Origin: Pseudomonas sp. H3(2019)
GTDB taxonomy: Bacteria > Pseudomonadota > Gammaproteobacteria > Pseudomonadales > Pseudomonadaceae
Length of the DNA stretch: 64,000 nt
Direction: 5' to 3'
NCBI RefSeq assembly: GCF_007713465.1
Contig: NZ_VMSG01000020.1
Span: 62,001-126,000, forward strand
Made by a program: the position numbers and the translations under genes. Each line of letters starts with the position of its first letter. Within the stretch, counting starts at the first letter, position 1. This document shows positions 8,798 to 17,252 of the stretch, piece after piece. The notes under the pieces are model-generated. The model had not been told where the DNA came from, did no database searches, and worked only from the letters and a program-made list of their open reading frames with translations.

Positions 8798-9591
8798 TGG
8801 CGACGATCTCACTGAATGGCGGAGAAATTGATTATTTGCTGATCGACGGTGAGTCAGATCTTCCTCCGCTTGTACTGCTGCATGAGGGGCTCGGTTGCAT
8901 TGCGATGTGGCGACGTTTCCCTTATCGACTGGCAGCAATGACCGGACGCCGAGTGCTCACTTATAGCCGCTATGGTTACGGTCACTCGTCTCGAGCGGAT
9001 CTGCCACGTCGTTCTGACTATATGCACGTGGAGGCGCAACAGGTATTGCCTGAACTGCTGGAAAAACTGCAGCTTCGCAATCCAGTGCTGGTGGGGCATA
9101 GCGATGGCGCGTCTATCGCGCTGCTCCATGCGAGCAAATTCCCTGTTTCGGGGCTGGTGCTGTTTGCTCCACATGTTTTCGTCGAATCCATCACCTTGAG
9201 CGGCATCGACGCCGCGCGAAATTCGTTCCTGGCCGGGAACCTGGAACGACAACTTGCTCTGTTTCATCCCGATCCCAAAGCAGTCTTCGAGGGGTGGAGC
9301 AGTGTCTGGAGGTCCGATCATTTTCTTGACTGGAATATTGAGCAGTGCCTGGCCGATATCCGTTGCCCTGTCTTGTTGTTGCAGGGAGATCGGGACGAGT
9401 ACGGAACGCTGGCGCAGCTGAGCGCGATTCAACGGAAGATACCCGCAGTGGTCACCCAGCATTGCCTGATCGATTGCGGACACTCGCCGCATCTTGATCA
9501 GACGGACCACACACTTGATCTGATAGTCGAATTCTTTGAGCAGATGATGGGCGCGTCGCCCAAAGCCGACCTGGCGTCAGCGTCGTTTTAA
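8794..9591 (+). CDS. alpha/beta-fold hydrolase, candidate thioesterase
   Basis: A 265-aa alpha/beta hydrolase. LLHEGLG near 28-34 forms the oxyanion-hole region, GHSDGAS is the nucleophile elbow (Ser in GHSDG), and DCGHSPH near the C-terminus supplies the catalytic His. The acid is probably in LLQGDRDEYG. An ATGATG doublet starts it, overlapping the transporter stop. Standing in an operon with a free carrier protein and no other release enzyme, it may hydrolyse the product off the carrier thioester or process the final compound. That role is inferred. Confidence 0.85.
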   Translation: MMATISLNGGEIDYLLIDGESDLPPLVLLHEGLGCIAMWRRFPYRLAAMTGRRVLTYSRYGYGHSSRADLPRRSDYMHVEAQQVLPELLEKLQLRNPVLVGHSDGASIALLHASKFPVSGLVLFAPHVFVESITLSGIDAARNSFLAGNLERQLALFHPDPKAVFEGWSSVWRSDHFLDWNIEQCLADIRCPVLLLQGDRDEYGTLAQLSAIQRKIPAVVTQHCLIDCGHSPHLDQTDHTLDLIVEFFEQMMGASPKADLASASF

Positions 9592-9633
9592 GAGGTCTTT
9601 CCTTCAACGCTATTTTCGCGAGGAGCTAACTTC

Positions 9634-10458
9634 ATGAGTACCGCAGTCAGTGAGACCCGCCGTCTAACCGTGCCAGATATCAGGGCTTACAAGGGCAAAC
9701 GCAAGATCGTGTCGTTGACCGCGCACAATCGATCGCTCGCTGAAATCGTTGACGAATTTGTCGACGTTATCCTGATGGGGGATTCGACCGCGATGGTTGC
9801 CTATGGGCAGCCCAACACGCTGGATTTCACTTTGGACCAGACGATACAACACAGTCGCGCGGTAGTGCGTGCTACACGTCGCGCGTGCGTGGTAGCTGAT
9901 CTGCCGTTCGCCTCCTATCAGGAGTCGCCGGCTCAGGCTTTCCGCAGTGCAGCGCGGTTGATGAAGGAAGCGAATATCGCAGCGGTAAAGTTGGAAGGCA
10001 GTGCGGTCATGGCGCCCACCGTGCAGTTTCTGGTGGAGCGAGGCATTCCAGTGATGGCGCATATCGGGTTGATGCCTCAGTTTGTCAACACCATGGGGGG
10101 GTTCAAAGCCCAAGGTATGGATGAGCAATCGGCAGACTCTATCTGTGAGGCAGCCATGGCGATGGAATCTGCAGGGGCCTTTTGCATCGTGCTGGAGGGG
10201 GTAGCAGAGTCGCTGGCCCGAGAGTTGACCGAGGTACTGCGCGTGCCGACGATCGGAATCGGGGCCTCGCCCGCGTGCGATGGCCAGGTGCTGGTGATCG
10301 AAGATATCCTGGGTCTTGGCGGCGAGTTCGTACCGCGTTTCGCTAAACGTTATGTTGATGCCCATGCTGTTATCCGCGATGCAGTGGGCCTGTACGCATC
10401 TGATGTCCGCGATGGCCGCTTTCCTGAACTCTCGCACTGCTTTGGGGTGAAACGCTGA
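9634..10458 (+). CDS. ketopantoate hydroxymethyltransferase-like protein (PanB paralogue)
   Basis: A 274-aa PanB-family protein. Family enzymes move a hydroxymethyl group from methylene-tetrahydrofolate to a 2-oxo acid. The metal and active-site segments are kept: MGDS, VADLPF, VKLEG, AHIGLMPQ and IVLEG (catalytic Glu), plus TIGIGASPACDGQVL. Several residues differ from housekeeping PanB; for example, the substrate region reads AHNRS in place of the usual Tyr-Asp, and panC is not adjacent. It sits last in the biosynthetic operon with a GAGGAG ribosome-binding site, so a specialised hydroxymethylation in the pathway is more likely than vitamin B5 synthesis. A duplicate pantothenate enzyme remains possible. 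Confidence 0.85.
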   Translation: MSTAVSETRRLTVPDIRAYKGKRKIVSLTAHNRSLAEIVDEFVDVILMGDSTAMVAYGQPNTLDFTLDQTIQHSRAVVRATRRACVVADLPFASYQESPAQAFRSAARLMKEANIAAVKLEGSAVMAPTVQFLVERGIPVMAHIGLMPQFVNTMGGFKAQGMDEQSADSICEAAMAMESAGAFCIVLEGVAESLARELTEVLRVPTIGIGASPACDGQVLVIEDILGLGGEFVPRFAKRYVDAHAVIRDAVGLYASDVRDGRFPELSHCFGVKR

Positions 10459-10490
10459 CCTTAATACTGCTTAACTCAGGTTGACTGACT

Positions 10491-10643
10491 CGATGCCTCC
10501 ACATAACGGCCCAAGAAGCGCACCGAGACATCAGCCACTATTTGATGCATCGGTACAACTGGATTCGGCCCCATCAATTCAACGGCGGGCTGGCACCCGC
10601 TCAGGCCGAGAAAAAACTTAACGTCGTGTTCGGGATTAGTTGA
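10491..10643 (+). mobile_element. IS3-family transposase C-terminal remnant
   Basis: An open frame (GAA codon at 10515) reads EAHRDISHYLMHRYNWIRPH, then NGGLAPAQAEKKLNVV and a TGA at 10641-10643. This is the end of an IS3-type integrase-core transposase as found in Pseudomonas insertion sequences. Nothing upstream restores the rest, so it is a fossil. It marks the right edge of the biosynthetic operon and abuts a REP palindrome. Confidence 0.85.
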
Positions 10644-10650
10644 CCACTAC

Positions 10651-10746
10651 AGCCTTGCTCCTACATATATCGGTCGTATGCGGATATTCGGCCGACTCTG
10701 AACGTGTAGGAGCAAGGCTTGCCCGCGATAAGGTCCGCAGGACCTT
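10651..10746. repeat. REP/REPIN-like inverted repeat
   Basis: A 15-bp perfect inverted repeat, AGCCTTGCTCCTACA at 10651-10665 and TGTAGGAGCAAGGCT at 10705-10719, followed by GCCCGCGAT and a small palindrome (AAGGTCC/GGACCTT at 10730-10746). This is the usual make-up of intergenic REP elements of fluorescent pseudomonads. It begins eight bases after the transposase stop. Confidence 0.8.
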
Positions 10747-10761
10747 CCGGCGATATTGCTG

Positions 10762-11913
10762 TTAAAGCTTCAACGCTTTGCCACTGATCGCCACCGCCAG
10801 CAGCAACACCGCGATCAATCCAAAGGCAAAACTCAAGCTGCTGCCGTGGGCGATAAATCCGATCACCGCAGGTCCCGCCAGAATCCCTGCATACCCCAAG
10901 GTCGTGATGGCCGGAACGGCGATGCTTTCCGGCATGACGTTCTGTTTGCCGACAGCGGTGTACAACACCGGCACGATGTTCGAACACCCGACTCCGACCA
11001 ACGCATAACCGATCAGCGCGGCTTCCCAGGTCGGTGCCAAGATTGCCAGCAACAAACCGGCAGCCGCGGTCAAACCGCCAAACACGATCACGCGCGTGGC
11101 CCCCAACTTATGCACGATGGCATCGCCCGTCAGCCGTCCGACCGTCATGGTCAAGGCAAACGCGGCATAGCCCAGTCCGGCATACGCGGTGTCGAGATCA
11201 CGCTCTGAGGTCAGGAACACCGCGCTCCAGTCCAGCACTGCGCCTTCGGCCAGGAACACGATAAAACACAGGCTGCCGATAAACAGCACCACGCCGTGGG
11301 GAATGGCGAACGCCGGCCCCGCGCTTTCGCTGCCATAGGGCAACAAGTGCGGCGCAGCCTTGAGCAACGACACCAGCAGAAACACGATCACCACCAAGGT
11401 CGCGCCCAACGGCGAAATACCCAGGCCGAGCAGGGCGCTGACACCGGCCGCGCCGACGATCCCGCCGAGGCTGAACAAGCCGTGAAAGCCCGACATCATG
11501 GTCTTGCCGCTGGCTCGCTCGACGATCACCGCTTGCAGGTTCACCGTCGAATCCACCGTGCCCAACCCAGCTCCGAACAGGAACAGCGCAGCAATCAGCA
11601 GCGGGATCGACGACACCGTCGCCAGCAGCGGCAGTGCCAGGCAGATCAACAGCGTGCCGCCACTGAGCACCCGTCGACAGCCGAAGCGCGAGGCCAGCGC
11701 ACCGGCCATTGGCATCGCCAGAATCGAACCGCCCCCCAGACACAGCAACAACAAACCGAGCGTGCCGTCATCGAGCCCGGCGCGGGCTTTGGCGTAAGGC
11801 ACCAGCGGTGCCCACGCGGCGATACCGAAACCGGCGATAAAGAAGGCGATGCGCGTCGACCTCTGTTCGAGGCGTCCGGGACGGACGGAGACGGGAGGGA
11901 TGATGGCGGTCAT
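10762..11913 (-). CDS. MFS transporter (YbjJ-like)
   Basis: A 383-aa major-facilitator protein with about twelve membrane segments. GGGSILAMPMAGALASRFGCR is the loop 2-3 signature region, and the GLFSLGGIVGAAG and LDWSAVFL segments resemble the YbjJ branch, whose substrates are poorly known. The frame is open to 11964, but ATG 11913 has AAGGA five bases upstream and gives a normal cytoplasmic N-terminus (MTAIIPPVSV). The gene is alone, divergent from the DapF-like gene. Confidence 0.87.
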   Translation of the reverse strand: MTAIIPPVSVRPGRLEQRSTRIAFFIAGFGIAAWAPLVPYAKARAGLDDGTLGLLLLCLGGGSILAMPMAGALASRFGCRRVLSGGTLLICLALPLLATVSSIPLLIAALFLFGAGLGTVDSTVNLQAVIVERASGKTMMSGFHGLFSLGGIVGAAGVSALLGLGISPLGATLVVIVFLLVSLLKAAPHLLPYGSESAGPAFAIPHGVVLFIGSLCFIVFLAEGAVLDWSAVFLTSERDLDTAYAGLGYAAFALTMTVGRLTGDAIVHKLGATRVIVFGGLTAAAGLLLAILAPTWEAALIGYALVGVGCSNIVPVLYTAVGKQNVMPESIAVPAITTLGYAGILAGPAVIGFIAHGSSLSFAFGLIAVLLLAVAISGKALKL

Positions 11914-12063
11914 GAAAATCCTTGGTACTTCGGGGAGGCTGTGATCAGGGTCACATCCTTGCACATCAGTGACCGTCAGACGACCTTGAGGCTCTGCGGG
12001 TGCGATTCGAGTCGCCAGCGCTTACAGTAGCGTCGTGTTCCAGACCTCACTCAGGACCTGTCC

Positions 12064-13056
12064 ATGACGTCGTTTTTCGATGCTCGCGGGAATATCTACG
12101 CCGTTGTCAGCCCACACGATCTGCGCCAGCGCGGGATCGATCTGCCGGAGGATGCCAGCCAGGCGGCGCAAAACCGTGCCGACTGGGCGCTGTCTGCGGT
12201 GGAGGCCATTTGCAGCTGGGCCCCCGGCACCCAACCGGCCGGTGCCAAGGAGCACCGTTCGGATGGCTTGCTGGTTGGCCCGTTTCAGGCGGCGCCACCG
12301 TTTGACCTGTTGATCGTCAACACCGACGGGACGTTGGCCGAGCGCAGTGGCAACGGCCTGACGATTTTTGCCCAGGCGCTGACCGAACAGGGCTTGATGC
12401 CGGCGCAGGGGCGTTGCCTGTTCAAGGTTCACCATGACAAAGGCGATGCCGTGTCTCCTGTCGAAACCTCGGTCGAGCCGGCGCAGGTCGACGGCGTGCA
12501 GGGTTTCTGGCTGGATTTGGGGAAACCGGCCTTCGGGCCGAATGCAGTGAGGGCTCAGGCAGTCGAGGCGCGGACATTGAATCAACGTGAGTTGAGCCAT
12601 GTGCCGCCGCTCGCACGACTGAATCCGCTTTGGGCTCACAGTCAGTTTGTGCGGATCGGCAATCCCCATTGTGTGACGCTGGTGGCGGATGCCGAGGCCT
12701 TGCCGAGCAACGAACAGATGCGCGAATCCGGATTGTCGGCCGACCTGACCTGCATCGCTTTCGCGCCACCGAGCGGGGCTGGCGCGCCGTGTGCGGCGGG
12801 CGTCAATCTGCAATGGGCGAGGCTGGAATCCGAGCGGCGCATTGTCGCCCGGGTCTTCGAGCGTGGGGAAGGGCCGACGGCATCTTCTGGCACCAGCGCC
12901 AGCGCGGTGGCTTGCGCGGCGTGGAGTGTCGGTTGGGTGACGGCGGGGGCTGTGGCGGTGGTTATGCCCGGCGGTACGGCGCCGGTCTTGCTCGAAGAGC
13001 TGGACGGTGTACTGAGCCGGGTCAGTTTGTTTGGTACGGCGCGGTTGATGTCCTGA
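12064..13056 (+). CDS. diaminopimelate-epimerase-fold protein with both catalytic cysteines replaced
   Basis: A 330-aa protein with the two-lobed DapF-type epimerase fold. Family epimerases use two cysteines as acid and base in MCGNG and ACGTG motifs. Here the corresponding segments read ERSGNG (Ser95) and ASSGTSAS (Ser275), so both are serine, while neighbouring glycines and IGNPHC near 198-203 are kept. It is also longer than DapF (about 275 aa). A cysteine-free catalytic mechanism, a lyase/isomerase role or a non-catalytic role are all possible. AGGACC precedes the ATG. It is not near lysine genes, so calling it dapF would be wrong. Confidence 0.75.
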   Translation: MTSFFDARGNIYAVVSPHDLRQRGIDLPEDASQAAQNRADWALSAVEAICSWAPGTQPAGAKEHRSDGLLVGPFQAAPPFDLLIVNTDGTLAERSGNGLTIFAQALTEQGLMPAQGRCLFKVHHDKGDAVSPVETSVEPAQVDGVQGFWLDLGKPAFGPNAVRAQAVEARTLNQRELSHVPPLARLNPLWAHSQFVRIGNPHCVTLVADAEALPSNEQMRESGLSADLTCIAFAPPSGAGAPCAAGVNLQWARLESERRIVARVFERGEGPTASSGTSASAVACAAWSVGWVTAGAVAVVMPGGTAPVLLEELDGVLSRVSLFGTARLMS

Positions 13057-13080
13057 TTCTGCGGTGCCGGACGGGCCTCT

Positions 13081-14325
13081 TTAGAATTTATCCGCCCATT
13101 CCACCACCGGCATCTGCCGCTTCATCAACACCTTCCCGCCACGAATCGAATACAGCGGCAAGCCCTGGCTGCGGATCACTTCGTAATCGCTGTCCGCCGA
13201 CAGAATCAGCAAGTTCGCCGGACGCCCCGGTTCCAGTCCGTAACGATCGCCCAGGGCCATAGCCTTGGCGCTGTTGTCGGTCACCAGGTCGAGCGCGGTT
13301 TGCAGGTTGCGGTAACCGAGCATGTGGCAGATGTGCAGGCCGGCTTCGAGCACCCGCAGGATGTTGCCGTTGCCCAGCGGATACCACGGGTCGACGATCG
13401 AGTCCTGGCCGAAACACACGTTCATCCCGGCTTCCAGCAACTCGTTGACCCGGGTGACGCCTCGGCGTTTCGGGAAGTTATCGAAGCGCCCCTGCAGGTG
13501 AATGCTTTCGGTCGGGCAGGAAACAAAACTGATCCCCGAGTGCCCGAGCAGGCGAAAGAGCTTGGCGCAGTAAGCGTTGTCGTAGGAGCCCATGGCCGTG
13601 GTGTGGCTGGCGGTCACCCGTGAACCCATGTCGCGGCTGCGCGCTTCTTCGGCCAGCACTTCAAGAAAGCGTGAATGCGGGTCGTCGGTTTCGTCGCAAT
13701 GCACATCCACCAGGCAGCCGGTGCGCTCGGCCAGGTCCATCAGGAATTTTACCGAGCTGACACCTTGATCGCGGGTGTACTCGAAATGCGGGATGCCACC
13801 GACCACATCGGCGCCCAGGAGAATGGCTTCCTCCATCAAATCGCGGCCGTTGCGGTAGGACTCGATGCCCTCCTGGGGGAAGGCGACGATTTGCAGGTCG
13901 ATCAGGTGCCGACTCTCTTCGCGTACTTCAAGCATCGCCTTGAGTGCGGTCAGCGCAGGATCGGTCACATCGACGTGGGTACGCACATGCTGGATACCGT
14001 GGGCGGCGAGGGCGTTAATGGTCTTTTTGGCGCGGGTCTTGGTGTCTTCAGCGGTGATGGTCGCCTTGCGCTCGCCCCAGCATTCGATGCCTTCGAACAG
14101 CGTGCCGCTCATGTTCCAGCGCGGCTCGCCGGCGGTCAGCGTCGCGTCGAGGTGGATGTGCGGCTCGACAAAGGGCGGCACCACCAGATTGCCACCCGCA
14201 TCGAGGTCTTCAGGCCCCAGCGTCGGGGCTTCGGTCTGCCGGGCAATGTTGGCGATCAGGCCGTTTTCCAGGTGCAACTCATGCAGGCCTTCATGGTTGC
14301 GCAGGCGGGCGTTGATGATGTGCAT
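13081..14325 (-). CDS. codA: cytosine deaminase
   Basis: A 414-aa amidohydrolase closely resembling bacterial CodA, which converts cytosine to uracil and ammonia in pyrimidine salvage. The first metal-binding pair is His56/His58 in EPHIHLD; VDVHCDET supplies the third His and the catalytic Glu, TASHTTAMG the next His, and FGQDSI the metal Asp. It starts at an ATG with AAGGACC upstream. The usual partner codB (cytosine permease) is not adjacent, so uptake must come from elsewhere. Confidence 0.88.
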   Translation of the reverse strand: MHIINARLRNHEGLHELHLENGLIANIARQTEAPTLGPEDLDAGGNLVVPPFVEPHIHLDATLTAGEPRWNMSGTLFEGIECWGERKATITAEDTKTRAKKTINALAAHGIQHVRTHVDVTDPALTALKAMLEVREESRHLIDLQIVAFPQEGIESYRNGRDLMEEAILLGADVVGGIPHFEYTRDQGVSSVKFLMDLAERTGCLVDVHCDETDDPHSRFLEVLAEEARSRDMGSRVTASHTTAMGSYDNAYCAKLFRLLGHSGISFVSCPTESIHLQGRFDNFPKRRGVTRVNELLEAGMNVCFGQDSIVDPWYPLGNGNILRVLEAGLHICHMLGYRNLQTALDLVTDNSAKAMALGDRYGLEPGRPANLLILSADSDYEVIRSQGLPLYSIRGGKVLMKRQMPVVEWADKF

Positions 14326-14468
14326 GGGTCAGGTCCTTTGGGCAGGTGCTGTATTCGGAGGGCATTGGTCGTTGGTAATACGTTAGCGTAGCGGTGACCG
14401 TACCGGCCAGTGGCACCTGTCAACTCTGACAGTAGACGGTGTCTGATGCTGGATGCTATCCAATACCC

Positions 14469-17252
14469 ATGGACAACCTCAGCCTACATCACGTCACGCC
14501 TGCCCTGGCGGTCATCGATCCGCGCAGCCTTGCTGTGCGCAGCGTGACTTATTGGCGTTCGAAGGTTGAGCAAACACTCGAGGCGCGGGTGACACGTCAT
14601 GGGTTCGATGCGGCGGGGCGTGAGGTCGCCCAGTGGGACCCGCGGTTGTGGGCGAACGGTGGCGCTGCGGCGTTAAGCAATCATTACAGCCTGTCGGGCA
14701 AGGTGATATCGACCGACAGTGTCGATGCCGGTTGGCGTGTGTCGTTGCTCGGGCAGGCTGACGAAACCTTAAGCCACTGGGACAGCCGTGGCACTCGGCA
14801 GGACACTGAATACGACGGGTCGTTGCGGCCCTTGGCCGTACGGGAGCAGGGCGTAGAGTTGACCGCGCGTGTCGTGGAACGCTTCGAGTATGGCACCGCC
14901 AATTCCGGCAATCAGTGTGGACGGTTGATTCGCCACGACGACTCGGCCGGTACACGGTATATGCCGGCGTACGATCTGCTGGGGCTGGCGCAGCTGGAAA
15001 TCAGCCACTTTCTGAAGACGCTGGACTCGCCCGACTGGCCGCTGGAAAAGCCGGCACGTGACTTATTACTGGAACCCGGCACTGGGTTGGAGAGCCGTTG
15101 GGCCTACAACCCTGTCGGCGATCTGCTGAGCCTCACCGATGCCAAGAACCATTGTCGGCATTTCATCTACACGGTGGCGGGGCAGCTCAAGGAAGGCTGG
15201 CTGCAACCGGCGGGCACCCAATCGCCCGGGCGCTGCCTGGTGCGCGATATCCGCTACACCCCCAGTGACAAGGTCGAACGGGAAACAGCAGGTAACGGCG
15301 TGGTGACCGAGGCGCAGTACGAACTCAGCGATGGCCGGTTGCTGCGACTGTTCGCCGGATTGCCGAATGCGGAGCCACTGCAGGACCTGCATTACGAGGT
15401 CGACCCGGTCGGCAATATCCTCCAGATCGACGACCACGCACTGCCGACCCGTTACTTCAAGAACCAGCGTGTCGAGCCCAATTGCACCTATGGCTATGAC
15501 AGCCTTGGCCAATTGACCAGCGCCAGCGGTTGGGAGGCCGAGAAACCCTCCTTGCATCCCATCGCCCAGTATCGAGCCTCGAACGACCCCAACGCCGTGG
15601 CCAATTACCGCGAAGAGTATGACTACGACCCGGCCGGCAACATGACCGAGCTGCGGCACCTGGGCGCGCAACCGTTTACCCGTCGCTGGGTCATCGCTCC
15701 TGACAGCAATCGCAGCCTGCTTGAGGATGACCGGCTCCCGGACTTTGCGAACGGCTTCGACGGCAACGGCAACTCGCGGTTTTTGCAACGGGGCCAGGCG
15801 ATGAATTGGGACCTGCGCAACCAGTTGGCCCGCGTGTCACCGGTGGTGCGCAAAGATGAAGACGACGACAGCGAACGCTACATCTACGGCGGAGGAGGCA
15901 AACGCCTGCGCAAAGTCCGCACCGCATTGACCGTCGATCACACCGTGACAGCTGAGGTGCGCTATCTGCCGGGGCTGGAAATCCATAAGCGCAACGGCGA
16001 CAAGGAACACCAGGTGCTCGACCTCGAAGCCGGGCGCAATCGGGTGAAATGGCTGCACGGGCCGGATGCCCCCGGGTTTCAGCTGCGTTATCAGCTGACC
16101 GACCATCTGGGCTCCGGCACGCTGGAACTCGACGAACAGGCCAGCGTGCAGAGCCGCGAAGTGTATTACCCGTTTGGCGGCACGGCCTGGGAGGATCACC
16201 GCGATCAGACCGGCGCCTACAAAACCACCCGTTACTCGGGCAAGGAGCGCGATGCCACCGGGTTGTATTACTACGGTTACCGCTACTACGCGCCGTGGCT
16301 GAGCCGCTGGATCAACCCGGACCCGGCGGGGGCGGTGGATGGGTTGAATCTGTATGGGTTTGTCGGGAATTCGCCGGTGGGGCATGTGGATGGTGATGGG
16401 CGGATGAAGGAGCGCGTGAGTGATTTTCTGGCCGGTGGCGGGGAGTTGCGTACACGAGAGGAGTTGGCGTCTGACGGCGGTCGACTGATGTGGGGTCATA
16501 TCGCTGAGGTGATTCAGCCGGTCGTCGCTTCTTTTGAGTCGTCGGCTATGGTTGAAAACTTCTCTGTTGACTCGCAAGCGTCAGTCAGTTCCATCGGATC
16601 AATTGACGGTTTGCGGTCATTTGCCGGGCTAGTAGGAAATGAATCGCCCACCGGCATTGATGAAATAGTGCTGTCGACTGGAATGCCGGTGCGAGGTGCA
16701 CCAGAGCCGGTTGCCGGTCCTTCGTCGTCGGTTTCGTCAGTTGCAGTCAAACGGTTTTTTTGCGGGGCTTGCGGTAAAGCGTTTTCACGGAGCCTCGACG
16801 TAACCAGGCATATGCGAGCGCATACCGGCGAGAGGCCCTTCCGTTGCACTGTGCCAGAATGTGGTCGAGCGTATAAGCAGAGTGCCCATCTGGCTGTACA
16901 TAGGCGAACGCATACCGGCGAGAGGCACTACCCTTGCCCAGTGGGAGATTGTGATCGAGCGTTTACGCAGAGTGGCGATCTGGCTAGACATAGGCGAACG
17001 CATACCGGCGAGAGGCCCTTCCTTTGCACAGTACGAGATTGTGGTCGAGTGTTTGCGCAGAGTAGCAATCTGACTAAACATAGTCGAACGCATACCGGCG
17101 AGAGGCCCTTCCGTTGCATTGAGCCAGATTGTGGTCGAGCGTATAAGCAGAGTGGCGATCTGGCTATACATAGGCGAAAGCATACCGGCGAGAGGCCCTT
17201 CCCTTGCACTGAGCCACGTTGTCTTCAAGCATTTGCGCGTAACAGAGACTAA
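14469..17252 (+). CDS. Rhs/TccC-type toxin protein with C-terminal C2H2 zinc-finger array
   Basis: A 927-aa protein in two parts. Residues 1 to about 642 are an Rhs/YD-repeat shell of the TccC kind: the start resembles TccC N-termini (TPALAVIDPRSLAVRSVTY) and the core ends with YYYGYRYYAPWLSRW, DPAG and DGLNLYGFVGNSPVGHVDGDG, after which family members are self-cleaved and a variable toxin begins. Here residues 643-760 are a low-complexity linker, and about 762-927 are five complete C2H2 zinc fingers (C-x2/4-C-x12-H-x3-H) joined by HTGERP linkers plus a truncated sixth. Helices such as QSGDLAR and QSSNLTK look DNA-binding. ATG 14469 is preferred by homology over GTG 14439. No TcA or TcB gene is near. 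Confidence 0.9.
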   Translation: MDNLSLHHVTPALAVIDPRSLAVRSVTYWRSKVEQTLEARVTRHGFDAAGREVAQWDPRLWANGGAAALSNHYSLSGKVISTDSVDAGWRVSLLGQADETLSHWDSRGTRQDTEYDGSLRPLAVREQGVELTARVVERFEYGTANSGNQCGRLIRHDDSAGTRYMPAYDLLGLAQLEISHFLKTLDSPDWPLEKPARDLLLEPGTGLESRWAYNPVGDLLSLTDAKNHCRHFIYTVAGQLKEGWLQPAGTQSPGRCLVRDIRYTPSDKVERETAGNGVVTEAQYELSDGRLLRLFAGLPNAEPLQDLHYEVDPVGNILQIDDHALPTRYFKNQRVEPNCTYGYDSLGQLTSASGWEAEKPSLHPIAQYRASNDPNAVANYREEYDYDPAGNMTELRHLGAQPFTRRWVIAPDSNRSLLEDDRLPDFANGFDGNGNSRFLQRGQAMNWDLRNQLARVSPVVRKDEDDDSERYIYGGGGKRLRKVRTALTVDHTVTAEVRYLPGLEIHKRNGDKEHQVLDLEAGRNRVKWLHGPDAPGFQLRYQLTDHLGSGTLELDEQASVQSREVYYPFGGTAWEDHRDQTGAYKTTRYSGKERDATGLYYYGYRYYAPWLSRWINPDPAGAVDGLNLYGFVGNSPVGHVDGDGRMKERVSDFLAGGGELRTREELASDGGRLMWGHIAEVIQPVVASFESSAMVENFSVDSQASVSSIGSIDGLRSFAGLVGNESPTGIDEIVLSTGMPVRGAPEPVAGPSSSVSSVAVKRFFCGACGKAFSRSLDVTRHMRAHTGERPFRCTVPECGRAYKQSAHLAVHRRTHTGERHYPCPVGDCDRAFTQSGDLARHRRTHTGERPFLCTVRDCGRVFAQSSNLTKHSRTHTGERPFRCIEPDCGRAYKQSGDLAIHRRKHTGERPFPCTEPRCLQAFARNRD

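Noticed and set aside
16861..17073. Short plus-strand frame rich in GERIPARG within the zinc-finger block
   Set aside because: It is an out-of-frame reading of the 90-bp repeats, not a separate gene.
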